In this document: positions 33,662 to 43,135 of the stretch, piece after piece
Position numbering within the stretch: position 1 is the stretch's first letter
Layout: each line of letters begins with the position of its first letter
From: Haladaptatus salinisoli
Lineage (GTDB): Archaea; Halobacteriota; Halobacteria; Halobacteriales; Haladaptataceae
NCBI RefSeq assembly: GCF_020614375.1
Contig: NZ_CP085327.1
Location: 1,054,001 to 1,118,000, forward strand
Reading direction: 5' to 3'
Length of the DNA stretch: 64,000 nucleotides
Notes under the pieces: generated by a model
What the model was told of the DNA's origin: nothing
The model's database searches: none
The model's input: the letters and a program-made list of their open reading frames with translations, nothing else
Program-made: the position numbers and the translations under genes

Positions 33662-34504
33662 ATGCCCGCGCCGAACTGGAACGCCTTCGCCGCCGTCGCG
33701 CTCCTCGTCCTCGCCATCCTGATAGCCTTGGCGCGAGCGTCGCAGGCGATGCTGGCCGACCCGCCGGAGGGTGACGGTATCGACCGTCCCGAGGACGCCC
33801 CGCGTCCCGACGAATCCGTCGAATCGGCGACCGACGCGGACGCGGCCGAACCGGGGGCGGTGCGCGCGGACGGACCTGAAGTCGCCGGCCGCGCCGCCGA
33901 ACGGGCGACCCCCGCCGTCGAACCGGCCGAGAAGCTCACGCCGGGGAGGCTCCTCCTCAACGTCGCGCTGAGTCAGGGACTGTTCGGCGCGGTGCTGGTC
34001 GGGGCGGCGGTGCTCGCCGCGATTCCGCCCGCCGCGCTCGGCGTCGGGTCGCCGACCCTCCGGGAGTTCGGTCTCGGCGTCGCGCTCGGCGCGGCGCTGT
34101 TCGCGGCGAACGAACTCGGCCAGCGGGGGGCGGACGCGCTGGGCATCGACTACGAGGACGGCCTGCGCGAGATGCTCACGCCGGACACGCCCGGCGGGTG
34201 GCTCCTCCTACTCGGCGTCGTCCTCCCCGTCATCGCCGGGTTCGAGGAGTTCCTCTTTCGCGCGGCGCTCGTCGGCGCGCTGACCGCGGGGTACGGCGTC
34301 TCGCCGTGGCTCCTCGCGCTCGGGTCGACGGTCGCGTTCGCGGTGGGCCACGGCGCGCAAGGGGCGGGCGGTATCCTCGTGACGGGGGCGCTCGGCGGCG
34401 TCCTCGCCGTCGCGTTCGTCCTCTCCGGGAGCCTGCTGGTCGTGGTCGTCGCCCACTACCTCGTCAACGCGCTGGAGTTCGTCGTTCACGCCGGGCGGGA
34501 GTGA
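33662..34504 (+). CDS. CPBP-family intramembrane metalloprotease
   Basis: A 280-residue protein. An N-terminal helix is followed by an ~80-residue Pro/Ala/Glu-rich cytoplasmic linker, then a multi-helix domain containing the CPBP signature: the EEFLFRAALVGAL glutamate pair, FAVGHGAQG and a HYLVNALEF His. These residues form the glutamate/His site of Rce1-like CAAX protease homologues. It may cut membrane proteins or peptides. The acidic linker is unusual for the family. Confidence 0.83.
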   Translation: MPAPNWNAFAAVALLVLAILIALARASQAMLADPPEGDGIDRPEDAPRPDESVESATDADAAEPGAVRADGPEVAGRAAERATPAVEPAEKLTPGRLLLNVALSQGLFGAVLVGAAVLAAIPPAALGVGSPTLREFGLGVALGAALFAANELGQRGADALGIDYEDGLREMLTPDTPGGWLLLLGVVLPVIAGFEEFLFRAALVGALTAGYGVSPWLLALGSTVAFAVGHGAQGAGGILVTGALGGVLAVAFVLSGSLLVVVVAHYLVNALEFVVHAGRE

Positions 34505-34606
34505 GACCCGCACGAGAATCGGAATAGCGACCGCTCTCCGCCGTCGGCTCACCCTCCGAGAAGCGGTGGTTCCTCGCTACTCGCGATTCCACCGGTCGTT
34601 CCGATG

Positions 34607-35044
34607 CTACCGTTCTTCCGAGTCCAACACGCGGATCTGGTCGCCCCGCACCGTCACCGGAATCGGAACCGTCGCTTCGTACAGTTCGACCGTCACCTGG
34701 TCTTTGCCCTCGTCGATGCGCTGCACCTGCGCCTTCTCGCCCTTGAACGGGCCGGCGATGAGTTCCACGATGTCCCCCTCCGCGATGCCCTCCACGTCCG
34801 GCGTCGGCGAGAGGAAGTGTTCGACTTCGGAGATGCTGCTCATGCCGGGCACCATGCTTCGAGCGTGCGGAATCTCCTCCAGCACGCGCCTGATGACCGC
34901 GTCGTCGTCCGCCTCGACCATCACGTAACTCGTCAACGAGTCGGGGGCGAGGACGGCGTGAATCTCCTCCTCTTCGCGGTTTACGATCATGTCCGCGACG
35001 GTGCGTTCCTGACTTGCCGTGGTCTTTACTGCGTAGATTCCCAT
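34607..35044 (-). CDS. spt5: Transcription elongation factor Spt5 (NusG-like)
   Basis: A 145-residue protein with an N-terminal NGN domain (MGIYAVKTTASQERTVADMI, binds the polymerase clamp) and a C-terminal KOW domain (GDIVELIAGPFKGEKAQV). It raises elongation processivity. It lies 8 bases from secE and the two form the conserved archaeal secE-spt5 operon. Note the NGN part is a compact archaeal form. Confidence 0.93.
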   Translation of the reverse strand: MGIYAVKTTASQERTVADMIVNREEEEIHAVLAPDSLTSYVMVEADDDAVIRRVLEEIPHARSMVPGMSSISEVEHFLSPTPDVEGIAEGDIVELIAGPFKGEKAQVQRIDEGKDQVTVELYEATVPIPVTVRGDQIRVLDSEER

Positions 35045-35052
35045 TGTTTCAC

Positions 35053-35220
35053 CTACGCCGGAAAGACGCTCATGATCGCGTAGATGACGAAGCCGAGCAG
35101 CCCGACGAGCAGGATGCCCGCGCCAGCGATCTTCGATATCTTCGAGAATTCGTCCCACGAGGGCGTACTCGCCAGTTTGAGCACGCGCACGTACGACGCG
35201 AGGTCGAGTTTGACGTCCAT
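35053..35220 (-). CDS. secE: Protein translocase subunit SecE (Sec61 gamma)
   Basis: A 55-residue protein starting MDVKLDLASYVRVLKLA, with an amphipathic helix (WDEFSKISKIAG) and one C-terminal membrane helix (GILLVGLLGFVIYAIMSV). This is the short archaeal SecE that clamps SecY. It is too short for a 60-codon threshold. Its position before spt5 is the classic archaeal arrangement. Confidence 0.93.
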   Translation of the reverse strand: MDVKLDLASYVRVLKLASTPSWDEFSKISKIAGAGILLVGLLGFVIYAIMSVFPA

Positions 35221-35419
35221 TGTTAGTTGTGCTTAGCCATCGGGCTTTTTCTATCTTTCCAAGGTAACCCAGCGGACGCTCGGAGGAACGTCGATGGTCG
35301 GAGCTATCGAAGGTGCGTCCGGTGCGAATCCGCACGTCGGCAGAAACGACGTGAAGGTGAGAGACGGGCGGTGGTCGCCGACGAACCGTCCGAGACGGTC
35401 GCGAGGTTCCGGGCCGCGA

Positions 35420-36562
35420 CTATTCGACGTAGTCGATGTCTTCCATCCGGCTCTTGGCTTTCGCCTGTTCGGCCTCGTTGCGGCCGTAAATCTGGGGCGA
35501 CTGCACGCCCGTGACGACTATCATCGTGCGCATCGTGCCCTCCAAACTCTCGTCGATGGAGGTTCCCCAGATGATGCGGGCGTCGGGGTCGATGCGGTCG
35601 TATATCTGCTCGACCACGCCTTCCGCCTCCTCGATGGACATGTCGTTGCCGCCCGTGACGTTGACCAGCGCGGACTTCGCGCCGCTGATGTCCACGTCGA
35701 GCAGGGGCGAGCGCAGGGCGCTCTTCACGGAGTCCTGCGCTTTCGAGTCGGAGTCGCTCTCGCCGAGACCGATCATCGCCACGCCGCCTTTCTCCATGAC
35801 GGTGCGAACGTCGGCGAAGTCGAGGTTGACGAGCCCCGGCTTGGTGATGAGTTCCGTGATACCTTTCACGGAGCGCATGAGCACCTCGTCTGCCACCTTG
35901 AACGCCTGCTTGACGGGGAGTTTACCCACGGAGTCGAGCAGTCGGTCGTTCGGGACGACGATGACCGTGTCGCTCACGTCGCGCAGTCGTTCGAGTCCGG
36001 CCTCCGCGTTGGTGCGCCGGACTTCGCCCTCCGCCGTGAAGGGCGTCGTGACGATGGCGATGGTGAGCGCGCCGGCCTCGCGGGCGGCCTTGGCGACGAC
36101 CGGGGCGCTCCCAGTTCCCGTGCCGCCGCCGAGTCCGGCGGTGACGAACACCATGTCCGACCCTTGGATCGCGTCGTAGATTTCCTCCTGGCTTTCGAGG
36201 GCGGCCTCCTCGCCGACCTGCGGGAGCGACCCCGCGCCGCGCCCGTTGGTCTTCTGTTCGCCCATCAGTATCTTCGTATCCGCCTCTATCTCCACGAGGT
36301 GCTGAACGTCGGTGTTCGCCGCGACGAGCGACGCGCCGTGGATGCCCTCCTCGGCCATCCGGTTCACCGTGTTTCCGCCGCCGCCGCCGCAACCGACGAC
36401 GGTGATGTTGGTCTGTAGGTCTTTGAGTACGTCCTGAAGCTCCTCGTCGGTCATCGTGCCCGACGGAGATGCCTTCTTGGTGGCACCACCCATCTGGTTC
36501 TGCTCGGGGGGCTGTTGCTCCCCTTCCGCCTCCTCAATGGCGTCTTCGACAATTGAATCCAT
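35420..36562 (-). CDS. ftsZ1: Cell division protein FtsZ1
   Basis: A 380-residue tubulin-fold GTPase. The nucleotide loop [15 protein letters not shown] and [15 protein letters not shown] are intact, with the T7 NLDFADVR (Asp) catalytic loop. A ~45-residue Gln/acidic N-terminal extension and a C-terminal IDYVE end fit the FtsZ1 paralogue. It forms the mid-cell ring. It lies just upstream of secE-spt5 in transcription direction, a known haloarchaeal neighbourhood. Confidence 0.93.
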   Translation of the reverse strand: MDSIVEDAIEEAEGEQQPPEQNQMGGATKKASPSGTMTDEELQDVLKDLQTNITVVGCGGGGGNTVNRMAEEGIHGASLVAANTDVQHLVEIEADTKILMGEQKTNGRGAGSLPQVGEEAALESQEEIYDAIQGSDMVFVTAGLGGGTGTGSAPVVAKAAREAGALTIAIVTTPFTAEGEVRRTNAEAGLERLRDVSDTVIVVPNDRLLDSVGKLPVKQAFKVADEVLMRSVKGITELITKPGLVNLDFADVRTVMEKGGVAMIGLGESDSDSKAQDSVKSALRSPLLDVDISGAKSALVNVTGGNDMSIEEAEGVVEQIYDRIDPDARIIWGTSIDESLEGTMRTMIVVTGVQSPQIYGRNEAEQAKAKSRMEDIDYVE

Positions 36563-36588
36563 CCTTGAGACTTGAATTACGAACGCAG

Positions 36589-36597
36589 ATTAATTAT
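36589..36597 (-). promoter_or_regulatory. TATA box of ftsZ1
   Basis: The minus strand reads ATAATTAAT 27-35 bases before the ATG at 36562, preceded by AAAG, which is a good leaderless or short-leader promoter. Confidence 0.6.
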
Positions 36598-36639
36598 CTT
36601 TCCCCTCTAGATGGCATACGTCTGACGACAGGTCAGAAT

Positions 36640-37962
36640 TCACACTCGATAGCGCCGGACGCGTTCCGTCCGCACCGCGTCCGGCGGAATCGTCTCGTCG
36701 TTCACGGTCACCGCGACCCCGGACGAGAGTTTTCCGAACTCGGGCCCCTCGGGAACGCCCAGTTGGCGGGCTTTCTCCGGGTCGAAGGCGCTCTCCCGCA
36801 CCACGACCTCCTCCGCGGCGCGTTCCACGTCGTCGTACTTCTCACCGAGCAACCCCGCCAGTTCGTCCACGACGGCGTCGTAATCGCTCGGGCCGCGGAC
36901 CGCCGCGTTCCCGGCCGCCAGCGTGCCGCCTTCCTCCGTCTCGAACGCGAGGGTGCGCTCGGCGACGAGTCCGCGCACCCGTTCGCGGTCGATGCCCGCG
37001 GCGGCGGCGAGCAGGTCGTCCGGAAGCTCGACGACCTCGAACTCCTCCGAGGCGCCGGCGAGGTCGCCGAACCGAAGCCCCGACTCGACCGGCGAGAGGT
37101 CGGTTTCCAGTCGCTCGACGAGCGGGAGGGGGACGCCGGACGTCTCCCGAACCCACGTCTCGCTCACGGTTCGATAGCCGAGGTCGGCGACGACCGATTC
37201 GAGTTCGGGGTAGTCGCCCTCGCGGACGGCGTACTCGGCGTCGCTCCGCTCGAACGCTCGCCGAATCGTCGCTCGATTCTCCGCGGGCGACCCCATCGCC
37301 TCCAAGTTCCAGTCCGACGCGACGTGTCCGACCGCCCAGTCCGTCTCGCGGACGATGCGCTCGAATCGCGGGGCGTAGTGGCCGCCGCCGAAGCCGACGA
37401 ACTGTCGCTCTCGGGTCGGTTCGACCCCCCGGAGGTCGAGGATGGCGCGAGCGACGGCGCGGGCGGCATCGGAATCGCGCCACTGTTCCTCGTCGCTTCC
37501 CAGTTCCGCGAACATCGAGGGAACGCCGACGCCGCTCGGGCCGTGGTGGGTGCACTCCGCGCCCACGTCGTACCCGGGGGGCGCGTGCTCGTCGAACGCC
37601 CGGAGCAGACGGGCGTGCGCGTTGGGACACGCCCGAGCCAGTTCGCCGTCCTCGCCGCCGAACTGCGCCGGGCCGAAGTTCCCCGTGAAGTGCGCGGTGA
37701 GCAACGGCCCGGTGTCTCCGGAGTGCCGGGAGGCGAAAACGAGCATATCGGGGTCGGCGAAGGCGTCCGCCGCGTCCTCGATGTCGAGGTGGAGTGCGTC
37801 GAACTCCCGGAGTTCGAACCCGTCGGTGCGGTAGTATCGACCCCCGCCCTCGGCGTCGGGACGGGTTTCGTCTTCGCGTGCTGTCCACTCCGTTTCGGCG
37901 AGCAGTTGCTCGCCGATGTGTTCGGAGGCGTGGTCGGCGCGGCTGACGACGACGGCTATCAC
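36640..37962 (-). CDS. dtdA: D-aminoacyl-tRNA deacylase (DtdA)
   Basis: A 440-residue protein starting MIAVVVSRADHASEHIG. It has the DtdA/GEK1 blocks FASRHSGDTGPLLTAHFTGNFG, the TECTHHGPSG-like segment (here AECTHHGPSGVGVPSMF) and FVGFGGGHYAPRF. His and Cys in these blocks form the zinc site. It removes D-amino acids mischarged on tRNA, a proofreading step. About 80 C-terminal residues with a VRESAFDPEKARQLGVPEG part extend past the core. Confidence 0.92.
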   Translation of the reverse strand: MIAVVVSRADHASEHIGEQLLAETEWTAREDETRPDAEGGGRYYRTDGFELREFDALHLDIEDAADAFADPDMLVFASRHSGDTGPLLTAHFTGNFGPAQFGGEDGELARACPNAHARLLRAFDEHAPPGYDVGAECTHHGPSGVGVPSMFAELGSDEEQWRDSDAARAVARAILDLRGVEPTRERQFVGFGGGHYAPRFERIVRETDWAVGHVASDWNLEAMGSPAENRATIRRAFERSDAEYAVREGDYPELESVVADLGYRTVSETWVRETSGVPLPLVERLETDLSPVESGLRFGDLAGASEEFEVVELPDDLLAAAAGIDRERVRGLVAERTLAFETEEGGTLAAGNAAVRGPSDYDAVVDELAGLLGEKYDDVERAAEEVVVRESAFDPEKARQLGVPEGPEFGKLSSGVAVTVNDETIPPDAVRTERVRRYRV

Positions 37963-38005
37963 GACTTCGACTCCGCGCTAATCCGGAAAAAGGGCGTCGA
38001 TGGCG

Positions 38006-39295
38006 TTAGACCTGCTCCGCCACGGTTCGCTCGGTCCCCTTGACGCGCTGGTAGACGCGACCGACGAGGAGTTGGAGCTGTTCCCGCCGCATCGCGAGGA
38101 GCGCGAGGCCGAGAACGATGTAGATGGCGCTGAACCCGATGAGCGCTTCGTAGTGGTGGAACTCCGGGTACAACTGAACGACGAACAACAGGAGCAAGGC
38201 GAGCGCCTCGCGGATGCTGATGTTGAAGTTGACGAGGATGGCGAGCGCGAAGAAGCTCTGCGCGGCGGTGAGCCAGATTTCGCCGACCTGCTTCTGCCCG
38301 AGGTGGAGCGTTCCGAGGTGTCCCAGCGAGATGCTGTAGACGATGCCGAGCGTGCCGATGAGCAGCGTCCACTGGTTCAGCTTCGAGGAGATGAGCGCGT
38401 TGAACGCCGCCGTCGAGCGCGCCTTGTTGACGAGGTAGGCGACGACGATGAGTTCGGGACTCTCGCTGGCGAGCGGTGCGACCCACTGAATCATCAGGAA
38501 CGGCGGAACGCCGATATGTTTCCCGTACTCCTCCAAGCCGTGCGCGAACGGCTCGACGGCGGTGAAGATGACCAGTCCGGAGAAGACGAACATGCCGAGG
38601 TAGACGGGAACCCGGATGTTTTTCTTGAACGACTGGAAGTAGGCGGGGATGCCGACCTGCTCCTCGTCGGTGTGGGGCGCGTTCAGCGTGAAGATGATGT
38701 ACGTGAAGTACAGGCCGACGAGGAACACCGTGTCCGCCAGCCCGATACCGCCGCCGAACGGGACGAAGAAGGCGTACAGCGTGGCGATGAAGAGAAACAG
38801 GATTTCCGTGGAGATGTCGCGGTCGAGCCGAACCCGGTCGGCGAGGAATCCGCTTCGGTACTCGACCGCGGGGTCGTTCGTGGAGCGCGCTTTGTAGATG
38901 GCGAACAGCGCGATGGCGGACCAACCGAGTCCGATGAGGATGCGGTTCGCTCCGGTCATGTTCGCCACGGCGTACCCGGCGGCCTCCTTCGACGCGGCCG
39001 AAGCGGGGTTGATGCCCGCCTCCCACGCGTACAGCGCGTCGACCGCGTACTCCGGGGCGACGGCGAGGACGGCGAGGATGGCGAGCGCAAACGCGCGCGG
39101 AACGTCCTCCTCCGCCGTTTCGGCGGCCCACGCGAGGAGGAACGACGCGCCGAGGACGGAGATTCCGGTGATCGCTATCGTTCCGAGCGTCGAGGGGGCG
39201 TGTTTGTGTCCGGTCGCCCACAGAACCATCCACGGCGCTGTCAGAAGTACCGAAAACAGAACTGCAACGAGGGGGTGTCGTAATCGGTTAGACAT
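38006..39295 (-). CDS. Na+/Ca2+ exchanger-like (CaCA) membrane protein
   Basis: A 429-residue protein from the ATG at 39295, preferred over the GTG four codons upstream because a GGTGAG ribosome site precedes it. About 11 hydrophobic segments occur in two related halves. The alpha-repeats are visible as VLAVAPEYAVD and WVAPLASESPELIVVAYLV; the acidic and polar residues bind Ca2+ or Na+. It exchanges cations across the membrane; the direction and ion are not provable. The N-terminal part is unusually long. Confidence 0.85.
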   Translation of the reverse strand: MSNRLRHPLVAVLFSVLLTAPWMVLWATGHKHAPSTLGTIAITGISVLGASFLLAWAAETAEEDVPRAFALAILAVLAVAPEYAVDALYAWEAGINPASAASKEAAGYAVANMTGANRILIGLGWSAIALFAIYKARSTNDPAVEYRSGFLADRVRLDRDISTEILFLFIATLYAFFVPFGGGIGLADTVFLVGLYFTYIIFTLNAPHTDEEQVGIPAYFQSFKKNIRVPVYLGMFVFSGLVIFTAVEPFAHGLEEYGKHIGVPPFLMIQWVAPLASESPELIVVAYLVNKARSTAAFNALISSKLNQWTLLIGTLGIVYSISLGHLGTLHLGQKQVGEIWLTAAQSFFALAILVNFNISIREALALLLLFVVQLYPEFHHYEALIGFSAIYIVLGLALLAMRREQLQLLVGRVYQRVKGTERTVAEQV

Positions 39296-39384
39296 GTCTC
39301 TTCTCACCTGTAGCGTACTCGTATAAGTAGGTTTTGCGTTATCGGACGGAAGGGATTAATCGTCCGAGGGAATAGCTAGCATCT

Positions 39385-40179
39385 ATGGACGTGTACGGGC
39401 TGCTCGGCAACCCGGTCGGCCACTCGCTGTCGCCGCCGATGCACGAGGCGGCCTACGACGAACTCGGACTGGACGCGCGCTACGTCACCTTCGAACCCGA
39501 GGCGATCGGCCCGGCGGTCGAGGGGGCGCGGGCGCTCGGCGTTCGGGGACTGAACGTCACGATCCCGTTCAAGGAGGACGTTCTCGCGCACGTCGAACCC
39601 GACGCGCTCGCGGAGCGAATCGGCGCGGTGAACACCGTCGACTTCTCGACGCCGACGCCCACCGGCCACAACACCGACGGCGAGGGCGCGCGGCGGGCGT
39701 TCGCACGCCACGACGTCCCCCTCAACGGGCGGTCGGCGGTCGTCGTCGGGGCCGGCGGGGCGGCCCGCGCCATCGCCTTCGCGCTGGCCGACGACGGGGC
39801 GGCGGTCGAGATAGCGAACCGAACCGTCCCGCGCGCCGAGTCGCTGGCCGCGGACGTGCCGGGCGCGAGCGCGCACGGACTCGACTCCCTGCCCGAACTC
39901 CTCCCGGACGCGGACGTGTTGGTCAACGCCACGAGCGTCGGGATGGAAGAGGACGTTTCCCCGGTACCCGCCGACGCGCTCCACGGCGACCTCGCGGTGA
40001 TGGACGCGGTGTACCGCCCGCTGGAAACGCGACTGCTCCGCGAGGCCGGCGCGCGAGGGGCGACGACCATCGACGGGGCGTGGATGCTCCTTTTTCAAGG
40101 GGTCGCGGCGTTCGAACTCTGGACCGGTCGGAACGCTCCCGTGGAACGGATGAACGCCGTCCTGCGAAGACGCCTTTAA
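39385..40179 (+). CDS. aroE: Shikimate dehydrogenase
   Basis: A 264-residue protein. [18 protein letters not shown] is the shikimate-binding block and [10 protein letters not shown] carries the catalytic Lys; [16 protein letters not shown] is the NADP Rossmann loop. It reduces 3-dehydroshikimate to shikimate in aromatic amino acid and folate-type chorismate synthesis. The pab/trp-like genes follow within 1 kb, making an aromatic precursor cluster. A TATA-like TTATCGGACGG... region precedes the ATG, but I do not place a box. Confidence 0.93.
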   Translation: MDVYGLLGNPVGHSLSPPMHEAAYDELGLDARYVTFEPEAIGPAVEGARALGVRGLNVTIPFKEDVLAHVEPDALAERIGAVNTVDFSTPTPTGHNTDGEGARRAFARHDVPLNGRSAVVVGAGGAARAIAFALADDGAAVEIANRTVPRAESLAADVPGASAHGLDSLPELLPDADVLVNATSVGMEEDVSPVPADALHGDLAVMDAVYRPLETRLLREAGARGATTIDGAWMLLFQGVAAFELWTGRNAPVERMNAVLRRRL

Positions 40180-40205
40180 GTGAAGGGGCTCTGTACTGTC
40201 TCACA

Positions 40206-40835
40206 ATGGGGCTTATCACACGGCTGAAATCGTTGCTCGGTCTCGGCGAGGAACGGTCGCAGACGCGCCGAAGCGACTCGGGCGTGACGATAGAGCGCGA
40301 ACCGACCGAGGCGAGCGAGCAACCGGACGCGACGAACGAGAAAGCAGTGAAGCAGACCGACGAGTCCCCCGCGGAAGACGCGAGCGTCTCGACGGAGGAC
40401 GTCGTGGACGAGGGCGAACCGACGGACCACATCGAAGAGGCCGAACCGGACACCGCCGCCGAACCGTCGGAGGCCACCGGGCCGGAACCCGAGGCCGGGC
40501 AACCGGCGCAGACGGAGGCGACCGAACCCGAACCGGGGCCGGAAGAAGTCGACGAGGACTCCGACGAGGCGGTCGAAGGGGAAGACGAAACCGAGGCGGC
40601 GACCGAGGAAGACGAAGCGCTCGAAGAAGAGACGGAATCCGAGGAGACCGCCGAAGCGGGGCGTCCCCTCGAAGACGTGAAGGGAATCGGCCCGGCGTAC
40701 GCCGAGCGACTGCGGAACGCGGGCGTCGAAGACTCGGCGGCGCTGGCGACCGCGGACGCCGAGGAACTCGCGGAGGCGACCGACCTATCGCCGAAGCGGG
40801 TCGAGGGCTGGATAGAGCGTGCGAAATCGATGTGA
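40206..40835 (+). CDS. Acidic protein with C-terminal helix-hairpin-helix domain
   Basis: A 209-residue protein. Residues 1-20 resemble a membrane or amphipathic anchor ([17 protein letters not shown]). The middle ~120 residues are very acidic, low complexity and Glu/Pro-rich. The last ~55 residues form a helix-hairpin-helix unit ([20 protein letters not shown] and a second helix pair) of the kind that binds DNA or tags topoisomerases. Its end overlaps the next gene's start by 17 bases. The role is unknown. Confidence 0.75.
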   Translation: MGLITRLKSLLGLGEERSQTRRSDSGVTIEREPTEASEQPDATNEKAVKQTDESPAEDASVSTEDVVDEGEPTDHIEEAEPDTAAEPSEATGPEPEAGQPAQTEATEPEPGPEEVDEDSDEAVEGEDETEAATEEDEALEEETESEETAEAGRPLEDVKGIGPAYAERLRNAGVEDSAALATADAEELAEATDLSPKRVEGWIERAKSM

Positions 40836-42315
40836 GGAACCGGCGGTCGTCACACCGCGGGCGTCGTATCGCGGGACGGCTCACGACGCGCCGCCGGGGG
40901 CGCGGGTTCCCGTCGAAGCGCGGGTCGAAGTCGACGACCCCTTCCTCGCGTATCGGCGAGCGCGGGACGGCCCCGGCGGGTTCTACCTCGCCACGACCGG
41001 CGGACAGTCCGGTTGGGGGTACTTCGGCGTCGAACCGACGGCGCGACTGCGAGCGTACCCCGGCGCGGAGTCGCTCACGGACGCGCCGGGGCCGAGTCTC
41101 GGCGCGCTGGCCGGGGCGTTGGACGACGAGCGACTGGTGCGCGGGGAGTGCGACGTGCCGTACCCCTGCGGCCTGTTCGGCTGGCTCTCGTACGACCTCG
41201 CGCGGGAACTCGAAACGCTACCGGGGTCGGCCGACGACGACCGAGGATTGCCGCGACTTCAGTTCGGATTGTACGACCGGGTCGCGGCGTGGCGGGCGCG
41301 AACCGATTCGGGGAGCGTCACGCTCCGAGTGACCGCGTGCCCGCGGCTCGATGACGCCGACGTCGACGCGACGTACGACGCCGCGTGCGAGCGAGCGCTG
41401 GCTCTCGCGCGGGCGGCCGCGCGCGGGGACGAGGAAGTCGGCGGCGCGCCGACCGACGAACGAGGGTCGTTCGCGAGCGCGTGCGGAGCCGAGGCGTTCG
41501 CGGAGCGCGTTCGGGCGGTCAAGCGCCACATCCGGGACGGCGAGACGTTCCAGGCGAACGTCTCCCAGCGACTCGAAGCGCCCGCGAGCGTCCACCCGGT
41601 CGAGGCGTTCGACGCCCTGCGGCGGATGAACCCCGCGCCCTATTCCGCGCTGCTGGAGTTTCCGGGCGTCGACCTCGTGAGCGCCAGTCCCGAACTCCTG
41701 CTCGACGTCGACGGCGACCGCGTCGTCACCGAACCCATCGCTGGAACCCGACCGCGCGGGGGGACTCCGGAGGAGGACGCGGAACTCGAAGCCGACCTGC
41801 TGGCCGACGAGAAGGAGCGCGCCGAGCACGCGATGCTGGTCGACCTCGAACGAAACGACCTCGGAAAGGTAAGCGAGTACGGGAGCGTCGACGTCGCCGA
41901 GTACCGCCGCGTCGACCGCTACTCCGAGGTGATGCACCTCGTCTCCGAGGTCGCGGCGCGCCGTCGCCCCGATGCGGGTCTGACGGACGCCGTCGCGGCG
42001 GTGTTCCCCGGCGGCACCATCACGGGCGCGCCGAAACCCCGGACGATGGAGATAATCGACGAACTGGAGGCGACCCGCCGGGGACCGTACACCGGGAGCA
42101 TCGGCGTTTTCGGGTTCGACGACCGGTCGACCCTGAACATCACCATCCGGACGCTGGTTCGCCACCGCGACGAGTACCACCTGCGCGTCGGGGCGGGCGT
42201 CGTCCACGATTCGGTGCCCGAGCGCGAGTACGAGGAGACGCTGGCGAAGGGGAAGGCGTTAGTGCGGGCCATCGACGAGGCGCTCGATCGGGAAGCCGGA
42301 TTCTCTGCGGAGTAG
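40819..42315 (+). CDS. pabB: Chorismate-binding synthase component I (PabB/TrpE type)
   Basis: A 498-residue protein starting at GTG. The N-terminal half has the family's beta domain; the C-terminal chorismate-binding domain shows [20 protein letters not shown] (metal-binding Glu and Asp) and [20 protein letters not shown]. It aminates chorismate with ammonia from the PabA subunit. Aminodeoxychorismate rather than anthranilate synthesis is favoured because a class IV lyase follows. The start overlaps the preceding gene, hinting at translational coupling. Confidence 0.88.
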   Translation: MRNRCEEPAVVTPRASYRGTAHDAPPGARVPVEARVEVDDPFLAYRRARDGPGGFYLATTGGQSGWGYFGVEPTARLRAYPGAESLTDAPGPSLGALAGALDDERLVRGECDVPYPCGLFGWLSYDLARELETLPGSADDDRGLPRLQFGLYDRVAAWRARTDSGSVTLRVTACPRLDDADVDATYDAACERALALARAAARGDEEVGGAPTDERGSFASACGAEAFAERVRAVKRHIRDGETFQANVSQRLEAPASVHPVEAFDALRRMNPAPYSALLEFPGVDLVSASPELLLDVDGDRVVTEPIAGTRPRGGTPEEDAELEADLLADEKERAEHAMLVDLERNDLGKVSEYGSVDVAEYRRVDRYSEVMHLVSEVAARRRPDAGLTDAVAAVFPGGTITGAPKPRTMEIIDELEATRRGPYTGSIGVFGFDDRSTLNITIRTLVRHRDEYHLRVGAGVVHDSVPEREYEETLAKGKALVRAIDEALDREAGFSAE

Positions 42316-42559
42316 GAGTCCGGCGTCTCTTCGTATCGTCCGCCTCGATTCGTACCGGAGTGTACTCCCACGAGTGCGTTCCGAGACGCCGCCCCCTTAT
42401 CGTCGGCTTCCGCTCGAAGAGAGCGACCGGGGACGTTCGAAGACGCCGTCGTTGCGGAAACTCGACGAACGTCCCGAAGGACGACCAGCACCTTTTACCT
42501 GTGACACTTCCAACGTCGACCAACGATTCGACGCGACCCAGAAAGGCAGTCACGCGAAA

Positions 42560-43135
42560 ATGATACTCGTCATCGACAACTACGACTCGTTCGCCTACAA
42601 CCTCGTCCAGTACATCGGCGAGTTCGCCGACGAGGTCGTCGTCCGGCGCAACGACGCCGTCGACGTCGCCGGCATCCGCGACCTCGACCCGGACGGAATC
42701 GTCGTCTCGCCCGGCCCCGGAACGCCCGCCGACGCGGGGGTCTCGATTCCCGTGTTCGCGGAGACGACCTACCCCGCGCTGGGGGTCTGTCTGGGCCACC
42801 AGGCGCTCTGCGCGGCCCACGGCGCGCCGGTCGTCCGCGCGCCCGAGGTCGTCCACGGGAAACCGTCGACGGTGAGCCACGACGGGCGAGGTATCTTCGA
42901 CGGCCTCCCGGAGGAGTTCGAGGTCGGGCGCTACCACTCGCTGGCGGTGGAGCGACGCGACATCCCCGACGCGCTGGTCGAGACGGCTCGGACCGCCGAC
43001 GAGCGCCGGACCGTGATGGGGGTCCGGCACGTCGAGCGCCCCCACGTCGGCGTGCAGTTCCACCCCGAGAGCATCCTCACCGGCGAGGGAAAACGCCTCG
43101 TTCGGAACTTCTGTGAACGATGCTGTACCACGTAA
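42560..43135 (+). CDS. pabA: Glutamine amidotransferase (PabA/TrpG type)
   Basis: A 191-residue class I glutaminase from the ATG at 42560. MILVIDNYDSFAYNLVQYIG is the conserved N-terminus. The Cys77 nucleophile sits in GVCLGHQAL, and the His-Glu pair is in VQFHPESIL near the end. It supplies ammonia to PabB. It is separated from PabB by a 244-base gap, unlike the following gene, which overlaps by 16 bases. A CCTTTTACC-like box near 42489-42497 may give it its own promoter. Confidence 0.9.
   Translation: MILVIDNYDSFAYNLVQYIGEFADEVVVRRNDAVDVAGIRDLDPDGIVVSPGPGTPADAGVSIPVFAETTYPALGVCLGHQALCAAHGAPVVRAPEVVHGKPSTVSHDGRGIFDGLPEEFEVGRYHSLAVERRDIPDALVETARTADERRTVMGVRHVERPHVGVQFHPESILTGEGKRLVRNFCERCCTT

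Noticed and set aside
35294..36418. 374-codon plus-strand frame antisense to ftsZ1
   Set aside because: Arg/Val/His-rich composition typical of a high-GC antisense frame; no family features, while ftsZ1 is certain.
38000..39283. 427-codon plus-strand frame antisense to the exchanger
   Set aside because: Highly charged shadow of a membrane protein gene; no start signal or family match.
42374..42559. N-terminal extension of PabA
   Set aside because: Low-complexity basic sequence without conservation; the ATG at 42560 starts the conserved MILVIDNYDSF block.
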